From: CALBMX01 sp047629095
GTDB lineage: Bacteria > Planctomycetota > UBA1135 > GCA-002686595
DNA length: 6,077 nt
Direction: 5' to 3'
Assembly: GCA_047629095.1 (NCBI GenBank)
Contig: JBLHWM010000230.1
Span: 1 to 6,077, forward strand
Shown here: positions 1 to 4,644 of the stretch, piece after piece
Numbering within the stretch: position 1 is the stretch's first letter
Layout: every line of letters begins with the position of its first letter
Made by a program: the position numbers and the translations under genes
The notes under the pieces: model-generated
What the model was told of the DNA's origin: nothing
What the model saw: only the letters and a program-made list of their open reading frames with translations
The model's database searches: none

Positions 1-315
1 CGCCTGCGCGCGGGAACGGCCACGAAGATGGTGCTCAATATGATCAGCACCATTGCGATGGCGGCCCAGGGCAAGGTCCACGGCAACCTGATGGTGGATG
101 TGAATACTGCGGGCAACCACAAGCTCTTGGCCCGTGGCCGCGGTCTAGTTCGGCAGCTTGTTCCCTGTAACGCAGACCGCGCCGCTGCGCTGCTTGAGGC
201 AGCGGGCGGCGCGGTGAAGCTTGCCGTGGTGATGGGCCGAATGGGCCTTGATCACGATGGGGCAAAGCGGCGTCTCGATCAGGTGGACGGCGTCCTTGCG
301 GACGCCTTGGACTAA
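1..315 (+). CDS. murQ: N-acetylmuramic acid 6-phosphate etherase, C-terminal part (5' end outside window)
   Basis: MurQ cleaves the lactyl ether of MurNAc-6-phosphate to give GlcNAc-6-phosphate and D-lactate, a cytoplasmic step in recycling peptidoglycan. The reading frame is open from base 1 and stops at TAA 313-315, giving the last 104 residues of a family that is usually about 300 residues long. The match is by recognition. The fragment opens with the conserved segment RAGTATKMVLNMIST and then GKVHGNLMVDV, both hallmarks of the C-terminal half of the SIS-domain etherase. It continues with a small helical tail ending in the usual pattern (AALLEAAGGAVKLAVVM, then a 'GLD..GAKRRLDQVDG' segment). 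The catalytic glutamates known in this family lie upstream of the window, so activity cannot be judged. The related protein GCKR shares this fold, but the tail arrangement and length fit MurQ. The end overlaps the convergent nitroreductase gene by four bases. Confidence 0.93.
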   Translation, partial: RLRAGTATKMVLNMISTIAMAAQGKVHGNLMVDVNTAGNHKLLARGRGLVRQLVPCNADRAAALLEAAGGAVKLAVVMGRMGLDHDGAKRRLDQVDGVLADALD

Positions 316-944
316 CCCTTGATCGGTCCGGTGATGCCGCGCTCGCCAAACTTGTCGAGGGATAGAACCTCTTCATAGGCAAGCAGGCCCCAACGTTCCC
401 GGGCGGGCTCGGCAGCGCGGCCCACGGTGATCATGAGCAGGGCCGGCATGTGCTCGGGTAGCTCAAGGATCTCGGCGACAGCCTTGGGGTCGAACCCGAT
501 CATCGCGCAGGTGTCGTAGCCCATGTCCCGGGCCGCCAGCATCACGTTCTGGCCGGCAAATCCCACCGATCGGCAGGCCTCCTGGAGGGCGAGACTCTCG
601 TTGTCACCGTAGAAGTTCTTGATCATTCCGTCGAACATCTCGGTGAGCTCATCGGGTGCGGACCGCAGGGTGCGCGAGGAGTCTTCGTGGGCCTTGAGGT
701 CGCCGGCCAGCACTAGCACCATGGCCGCATCGCAGACCTGCTCTTGGTTCCAGGCGGCCTTGCAGAGAGCGTCTTGCTGGCCCGCGTCACGCACGGCCAC
801 GAACTGCCAATTCTGCATGTTGAACGAGGTCGGCGCGAGGTTCGCACAGCGGATGAGGTGGCGGACCTCATCGTCGGTGAGCACGTGGCTCTTGTCGAAC
901 TTTTTGACCGAACGACGGGTTTGGATGGCTTCGAAGAGTTCCAT
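312..944 (-). CDS. Nitroreductase-family FMN-dependent oxidoreductase
   Basis: A complete 210-residue protein, the usual size for the family. These cytoplasmic, usually dimeric, flavoproteins use NAD(P)H to reduce nitroaromatics, quinones or other electrophiles; the true substrate cannot be read from the sequence. The N-terminus has the FMN-phosphate motif TRRSVKKF (residues 9-16). Next comes the flavin-contacting loop with P38, T39, S40, N42, Q44, N45 and W46. The central helix segment GFAGQNVMLAARDMGYDTC (128-146) is followed by GFDP (150-153), and a strand LLMITVGRA sits near residue 170. This layout resembles the NfnB/MhqN-like branch more than the BluB or SagB branches. The start ATG (reverse complement of 942-944) puts the RRS motif at the expected distance from the N-terminus. 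There is no good Shine-Dalgarno sequence ahead of it; the upstream stretch reads CCACCCCC. The gene ends tail-to-tail with murQ, sharing bases 312-315, and diverges from the exported protein gene at 1062. Confidence 0.92.
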   Translation of the reverse strand: MELFEAIQTRRSVKKFDKSHVLTDDEVRHLIRCANLAPTSFNMQNWQFVAVRDAGQQDALCKAAWNQEQVCDAAMVLVLAGDLKAHEDSSRTLRSAPDELTEMFDGMIKNFYGDNESLALQEACRSVGFAGQNVMLAARDMGYDTCAMIGFDPKAVAEILELPEHMPALLMITVGRAAEPARERWGLLAYEEVLSLDKFGERGITGPIKG

Positions 945-1061
945 GGGGGTGGCTGGTAATGGCTGGGAACAGAGCGCGATTTACGGCGCGCCCGGGGCTG
1001 GATGGCTGAAAAAGCTGCCGAAGAGTGTAGTGCTTCCCACGGGAACGCGTCTAATCAGACC
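945..1061. other. Divergent intergenic spacer, probably holding promoters for both flanking genes
   Basis: These 117 bases separate the starts of the minus-strand nitroreductase and the plus-strand exported protein, so promoters for both probably lie here. I see no convincing -35/-10 pair on either strand. Two things stand out. One is an imperfect direct repeat, GGCTGGTAATGGCTG at 951-965 and GGCTGGATGGCTG at 996-1008. The other is a short inverted repeat at 1034-1045, listed separately. An in-frame ATG at 1002 would extend the downstream protein, but that reading is disfavoured (see the entry for 1062-2366). Confidence 0.5.
1034..1045. promoter_or_regulatory. Short inverted repeat TTCCC-AC-GGGAA, possible operator
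   Basis: Two perfect five-base half sites are separated by two bases, centred about 22 bases before the preferred ATG at 1062 of the exported protein gene. The position would suit a repressor site overlapping the promoter or 5' leader. An inverted repeat this short can also arise by chance in GC-rich DNA, and no second copy was seen near the other genes, so its function is speculative. Confidence 0.2.
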
Positions 1062-2366
1062 ATGCTAACTTCAGCCTTGCGTCAACTCGCCCTACCGCTC
1101 CTGTGCCTTGTGCTGCTTGGGCCCTCGCTTTGGGCCCAAGAGCCGCCGCGCCGGGCTACGCTGATCCATTGCACGCCGACCCAGATTACGGTGGAAGGAA
1201 CGGTCATGGCCACGGCGAATCCGATTCCCGACGCCCTTGTGCGAGCGGCGCCGGGCTGCCTAATCACGTTGTCCCCCGGGGACTATCCCGCGTTCCGAAT
1301 CGGCTTCAACAAAGGTGACAACAACGCCAAGAACACCGGCGGACTGCCGGGCTTGCCGATCATAGTTCGGGGAGAGGGAGCAGTGCGCGTGCGCTCCGGT
1401 GACGGCGGCGACACGGTGTCCATCTGCCAAGACAACCCCAACGGCCACATCACTTTTGAGAACATCGAGTTCGAGCCGAGCTACCGCGCGGCGATCCTCT
1501 TTTATCGGCCCGCACCCGGCGGCGTCAACGAGGGCTATCACTTCTACGACTGCAACATCATCGGTGGCTGGGACCACCGAAAGGCCGCTGGCAAGACTTC
1601 CAAGTGGGGACTGAATGGCAAGCGCCTCAAGGACTTCGAATGGATCGGGAAGACCCGTCCCTCCATCATTCAGGACATCGAACAAGAGCACGCCTTCTAC
1701 CTCTCGAACATGGCTGGCAATACGACCATCCGCAACGTCGAGGCCAAGCGCCTTGGCCGCACCTTCGTCCAGCTCGTGTCGCGCTCGAAGGACGGACCCG
1801 CGGGCGTCGGGCGCCTGCTCGTGCAGGACTGCAAGATCAGCGACACCAACATTGCCGCTGGCGACAACTTCAAGGGTGGCTCCGCGTTTACCGTGTCCGG
1901 CAACATGCCAAAGGCCGAGCTGCGCTTCGAGAACAACACCTACCGCGGCGGCTTCGACAAGAGCCTGCACAAGCTGACCGCCAAGGGCCAGCCCTATGGG
2001 GCCGGCGCCTTTGTCGCCTGGAGTGAGAAGGAGGCCGACCGCCTCGGCAACCTGATCTTGATCGACAACGACTTCCGCTTCGCCCACTCCTGTGGCGATC
2101 GTCCCGTGGTCTCGATCACTGCGTGCCGGTCCGTGAAGATCATCGGTTCGAATCACTTCGAGGCCGGCACCCGAGACGATGGAATCATGATGCGCAAGCC
2201 CGGCTTCGCCCTCGCCCTCGACAATCCCCCGGGTACGGGGACCCCCGCCCCGCTGCCCAACCTCAAGGTTCTCTTCGATCCCAGCACGACAATCATCGGC
2301 AACTTTGAGATCAAGGGCGTGCCAGCCACGGACGCGGACCGCAAGTCCCTCGGCCTGACTAAGTAA
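1062..2366 (+). CDS. Exported protein with right-handed parallel beta-helix character, function unknown
   Basis: A 434-residue predicted exported protein. From ATG 1062 the N-terminus is a typical signal peptide: R7 in the n-region, a hydrophobic core at residues 9-20, and likely cleavage after A25 (SLWA|QEPP). An in-frame ATG at 1002 would add 20 polar, acidic residues in front of this signal, so I prefer 1062, although neither start has a good Shine-Dalgarno sequence. The mature part begins with a cap-like segment SPGDYPAF (71-78). It then shows repeated short strand-turn units with Asn/Asp/Cys turns: ITFENIEFEP (130-139), YHFYDCNII (159-167), TTIRNVEAKRLG (221-232), LLVQDCKISDT (252-262), ELRFENNTYRGG (286-297), LILIDNDFRF (331-340) and VKIIGSNHFE (358-367). 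This pattern is typical of pectate-lyase-like beta-helices, many of which bind or cut polysaccharides. Catalytic residues cannot be assigned, so an enzymatic or a purely structural role are both possible. Seven cysteines remain after cleavage. Confidence 0.88.
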   Translation: MLTSALRQLALPLLCLVLLGPSLWAQEPPRRATLIHCTPTQITVEGTVMATANPIPDALVRAAPGCLITLSPGDYPAFRIGFNKGDNNAKNTGGLPGLPIIVRGEGAVRVRSGDGGDTVSICQDNPNGHITFENIEFEPSYRAAILFYRPAPGGVNEGYHFYDCNIIGGWDHRKAAGKTSKWGLNGKRLKDFEWIGKTRPSIIQDIEQEHAFYLSNMAGNTTIRNVEAKRLGRTFVQLVSRSKDGPAGVGRLLVQDCKISDTNIAAGDNFKGGSAFTVSGNMPKAELRFENNTYRGGFDKSLHKLTAKGQPYGAGAFVAWSEKEADRLGNLILIDNDFRFAHSCGDRPVVSITACRSVKIIGSNHFEAGTRDDGIMMRKPGFALALDNPPGTGTPAPLPNLKVLFDPSTTIIGNFEIKGVPATDADRKSLGLTK

Positions 2367-2382
2367 GCCAGCAAGTGGGGTC

Positions 2383-2407
2383 CTGACCGGGGCGTGCTGC
2401 CGGTCGG
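2383..2407 (+). terminator. Possible weak terminator hairpin after the beta-helix gene
   Basis: GACCGG (2385-2390) pairs with CCGGTC (2400-2405) around a nine-base loop. A T-G and a C-G pair extend the stem outward to eight pairs. It starts 16 bases after the TAA of the exported protein gene, where a terminator is expected. The tail is only mildly T-rich (TGTTGT at 2408-2413), so intrinsic termination would be weak at best. A role in mRNA 3'-end stability is an alternative. Confidence 0.35.
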
Positions 2408-2425
2408 TGTTGTCCGCGCAAAGTA

Positions 2426-2435
2426 GATTGCAATC
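2426..2435. promoter_or_regulatory. Perfect 10-base palindrome GATTGCAATC upstream of the response regulator, possible operator
   Basis: This is a perfect palindrome 49 bases before the ATG of the two-component operon, in the only stretch that can hold its promoter. It is also more AT-rich than the surrounding DNA. Just downstream lies CTGTC (2436-2440) with GACAG (2449-2453), a second inverted repeat with an eight-base gap. OmpR-family regulators more often bind direct repeats, so autoregulation through this site is only a possibility. No clear -35/-10 pair was found around it. Confidence 0.28.
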
Positions 2436-2470
2436 CTGTCATGCGGGGGACAGCCGGGACTCGTCCTTGT

Positions 2471-2474
2471 AAGG
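2471..2474 (+). promoter_or_regulatory. Ribosome binding site AAGG deciding the response regulator start
   Basis: AAGG lies ten bases before ATG 2485 but only one base before the alternative in-frame GTG 2476. The spacing therefore supports ATG 2485, and the resulting N-terminus (MAPTRLLIVDDD) is the normal length for a receiver domain. Confidence 0.5.
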
Positions 2475-2484
2475 TGTGCAGTCC

Positions 2485-3162
2485 ATGGCACCCACTCGAT
2501 TATTGATCGTCGACGATGACCCGAAGCTGCAGGCCTACATGTCCCGGGGATTGGAAGAGTCCGGCATGTCCTGTGTGACGGCGAGCTCGGCCGAAGAGGC
2601 CAGCGCCCTCCTGCTGCATGACGACGCCTCAGCTGAATTTGACCTAATCCTGCTTGATGTGATGATGTCGGGCCGCGATGGTTGGGAGTTCTTGGGCGAG
2701 CTGCGCGGCGCGGGATTGGGGACACCGGTCATCTTTGTGAGTGCGCGTGGCACGGTCGAAGAGCGCGTCAAGGGCCTTCGGCTTGGCGCTGACGACTACA
2801 TCGTGAAGCCCTTTGCTTTCGAGGAGCTGCTTGCGCGTATCGACGCCGTGATCCGGCGTCGCCAATCCCTGCCAATCCTACGGCGCGGCGAAGTAGTCAT
2901 AGATCCCGTACACCGCAGCGTGCGCCTCGCAGGGGAGCCCGTCGACCTCAGCCCCAAGGAGTACGCTCTACTGGTGGCGCTCGTGGAATCGGCGGGTACA
3001 ACTCTTTCGCGCACGGAACTGCTACGCACGGTCTGGGGCATCGAATTTGACCCCGAGACCAACGTCGTTGACGTCCATGTAGCGCGCTTGCGCCGTCGCC
3101 TTGGCCCGGTCCATAAGGGCCAGCTCGCGACCGTCAAAGGCGAGGGCTATCAGTTCCTATGA
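2485..3162 (+). CDS. OmpR/PhoB-family response regulator
   Basis: A 225-residue cytoplasmic transcription factor that should be phosphorylated by the adjacent kinase. The receiver domain (about residues 4-118) has the acidic cluster D10-D12 in LLIVDDD and the phospho-acceptor D58 in LILLDVMM. It also has the switch residue S86 in VIFVSAR and the invariant lysine K108 in DDYIVKPF, so it looks fully functional. After D58 the usual Pro-Gly is Ser-Gly (MMSGRDGWE), a mild variation. The C-terminal winged-helix DNA-binding domain (about 130-225) contains the expected LSPKEYALL, LSRTELLRTVWG, VDVHVARLRRRL and VKGEGYQF segments. ATG 2485 is chosen over the in-frame GTG 2476 because of the AAGG spacing. 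The stop codon overlaps the kinase start as ATGA, which indicates translational coupling. Target genes cannot be inferred, though heavy-metal-type and envelope-stress regulators share this architecture. Confidence 0.96.
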   Translation: MAPTRLLIVDDDPKLQAYMSRGLEESGMSCVTASSAEEASALLLHDDASAEFDLILLDVMMSGRDGWEFLGELRGAGLGTPVIFVSARGTVEERVKGLRLGADDYIVKPFAFEELLARIDAVIRRRQSLPILRRGEVVIDPVHRSVRLAGEPVDLSPKEYALLVALVESAGTTLSRTELLRTVWGIEFDPETNVVDVHVARLRRRLGPVHKGQLATVKGEGYQFL

Positions 3163-4577
3163 GAGCCGATCATTGGACTCTAAAGCGCTATCTTACGCGT
3201 TGGCTTGTGATTGCGATCTGCGCCCAAGCATTCCTTGTTTTGGTGCCTGCGGGCTTCTTCCTTCATTCTTCACTCGACCGCGAACTGGGCTCACTTCTTG
3301 AGGAGGAGATCGCGGAGTTCACCAGCGAGTACAGAACCGAAATCGCAGACAAGGGCACGAATGCCCTAGACGCTTTCCAGCATGTGGCCACGGAGCTGAC
3401 CGAGGAACATCCGGACTTCCCCATGGGCTGGTCACTCTGGGGCGGTGGGCAGCAGGTGGCCCAGAAGGGCCCCAAGCGCCTGTTAGAGAAGATTGCGGTG
3501 CAGCCCATTCAGCTCGATCAGCGTCAGGACTTGCCGGGCATGGCCGCCTGGCGGGCGACCACTCTGCACACTGGGGAGGTCATTGTTGTGGCAGTGGACG
3601 GCTCGGTACAACGAAGTACCTTGATGCGGTTTGGATTGGTCGTGGCCTTTCTGCTCGCCCTTGGAGTTGCCTTTGCCCTGGTGGGTGGGGTGGCCCTAGC
3701 CAACCGTTTTTCGGGCCTCTTGGTCGGCGTGTCGGATCAAGTTCGAAGCGTTGGCACCGTAGAGGGTGATGCGGACCTAACGATCGACCTCGAGGGCTTG
3801 CCCGAGGAAGTACGGGATGTGGCCGTGGCTCTACAAGGTGCACTCAACCGCTTGGCAAAGGAGACTCGACAATTCCGTTTGTTGACCGCGGGTCTGGCCC
3901 ATGAGCTGCGCTCTCCGATTCAAAACCTGCAGGGTGAAATCGAAGTGACCCTGCGCCAAGAGCGCGACGCGGACGGCTATCGCAAGACCCTCGAGAGCAA
4001 CCTAGACGAGGTGCGCGGCCTCGGGGAGGCAGTCCATAATCTCATGCAGCTCTGTGTCGAACGCGAGGTAGTGCCAGGCTCCTTGCAGGAGGAGTTCAAC
4101 CTTGGCTTCGAGGCGCAACTTCGCCTTGCGGGCGAGGTCGCCCAGGCCAAGCGCAAGGGCGTGGAGGTCGAGCTTCTACTCTATGGAATCGGAGCGACTG
4201 AGGCTTCGATGGACGCCGAGGTCTGGCTCTTTGGCGACCGTGAGGCGATGTTACGGGTGGTGCGCAACCTCGTGGGCAATGCAGTGCAGTGGACGCCGAG
4301 TGGCGGCAAGGTGGCTGTAAAGATTGTCGCGACGAAGCATGAGGCCACCCTGACCGTGGATGACAGCGGTCCGGGTATTCCCGAGGCCATGCGCGATGAT
4401 ATTTTCGAGCCCTTCGCCCGGGGTGGTGCCCGTGGAGGCGAGCGCGTTGGCTACGGCCTTGGCCTTGCGATCGTGCGTGACGCGGTGATGGACCACGGCG
4501 GGAGCGTGGAGATCGGAACGTCGGCCCTGGGCGGGGCGCGAATAACGGTTACGATCCCGAGTGGCCAGCATCTTTGA
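3159..4577 (+). CDS. Membrane sensor histidine kinase, HAMP-HisKA-HATPase architecture
   Basis: A 472-residue inner-membrane kinase and the partner of the preceding regulator. Transmembrane helix 1 is at about 15-35, and a sensor region of roughly 120 residues on the outer side (36-156) matches no domain I recognise. Transmembrane helix 2 is at about 158-181, followed by a HAMP-like linker (about 182-236). The dimerisation/phospho-acceptor helix carries H248 in LAHELRSPI; the segment running through GEIEVTL and YRKTLESNLDEV (274-285) resembles that of CusS-type metal sensor kinases. The ATPase domain shows the N box (N370 and N374 in RNLVGNAVQWTP), the G1 box with D402 in DDSGPGIP, the F box IFEPFARGG (415-423) and the G2 box GYGLGLAIV (431-439), so it should be catalytically competent. 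The CusS resemblance lies in the core, not the sensor, so a metal signal is only a hint. The start overlaps the regulator stop by four bases (ATGA). Confidence 0.96.
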   Translation: MRADHWTLKRYLTRWLVIAICAQAFLVLVPAGFFLHSSLDRELGSLLEEEIAEFTSEYRTEIADKGTNALDAFQHVATELTEEHPDFPMGWSLWGGGQQVAQKGPKRLLEKIAVQPIQLDQRQDLPGMAAWRATTLHTGEVIVVAVDGSVQRSTLMRFGLVVAFLLALGVAFALVGGVALANRFSGLLVGVSDQVRSVGTVEGDADLTIDLEGLPEEVRDVAVALQGALNRLAKETRQFRLLTAGLAHELRSPIQNLQGEIEVTLRQERDADGYRKTLESNLDEVRGLGEAVHNLMQLCVEREVVPGSLQEEFNLGFEAQLRLAGEVAQAKRKGVEVELLLYGIGATEASMDAEVWLFGDREAMLRVVRNLVGNAVQWTPSGGKVAVKIVATKHEATLTVDDSGPGIPEAMRDDIFEPFARGGARGGERVGYGLGLAIVRDAVMDHGGSVEIGTSALGGARITVTIPSGQHL

Positions 4578-4608
4578 CGTCGGTCAGGTTTGAACGATTA
4601 GGCAGTTG

Positions 4609-4618
4609 CGCCTAGGCG
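4609..4618. promoter_or_regulatory. Perfect 10-base palindrome CGCCTAGGCG in the kinase/repeat-protein spacer
   Basis: The 67-base gap between the kinase stop and the next ATG (4578-4644) contains this palindrome 26 bases before ATG 4645. An overlapping five-pair stem, TAGGC (4599-4603) with GCCTA (4610-4614) around a six-base loop, could form in RNA but has no T-rich tail, so it is not a convincing terminator. The palindrome could be an operator for the downstream gene or a chance feature. The gap is short enough for read-through from the two-component operon. Confidence 0.2.
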
Positions 4619-4644
4619 TGTTGGTTCGGATCATGGGGTCTACC

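Noticed and set aside
44..382. A 112-codon minus-strand frame over the murQ end
   Set aside because: The product is Pro/Arg-rich and featureless, while the plus-strand frame is a clear MurQ C-terminus and the nitroreductase occupies the rest.
1002..1061. A 20-residue N-terminal extension of the beta-helix protein from ATG 1002
   Set aside because: The added residues are polar and acidic and would bury the signal peptide, whereas starting at 1062 gives a normal export signal. GGGG at 994-997 lies only four bases before this ATG and is weak support.
619..1068. A 149-codon plus-strand frame over the nitroreductase
   Set aside because: It is the shadow of a well-supported flavoprotein gene, with Ser/Arg-rich composition and no motif.
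1062..1136. A lipoprotein signal, because of the Cys at residue 15 of the beta-helix protein
   Set aside because: The Cys lies within the hydrophobic core (LLCLVLL), without the small-residue lipobox pattern at -1 and -3, and the likely cleavage site is after A25.
1260..2156. A 298-codon open frame on the minus strand, antisense to the beta-helix gene
   Set aside because: It mirrors the GC-rich third-position bias of the plus-strand gene. Its product is a low-complexity Val/Ala/Asp/Gly-rich sequence with no motif, and the plus-strand frame has a signal peptide and a coherent fold pattern.
2382..4588. CCTGACCG (2382-2389) recurring inverted as CGGTCAGG (4581-4588), each just after a gene end
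   Set aside because: The match is only eight bases, does not extend into the flanks, and such matches are expected by chance in GC-rich DNA.
4599..4614. A terminator hairpin after the kinase gene
   Set aside because: The stem has only five pairs and no T-rich tail follows (the next bases are GGCGTGTTGG).
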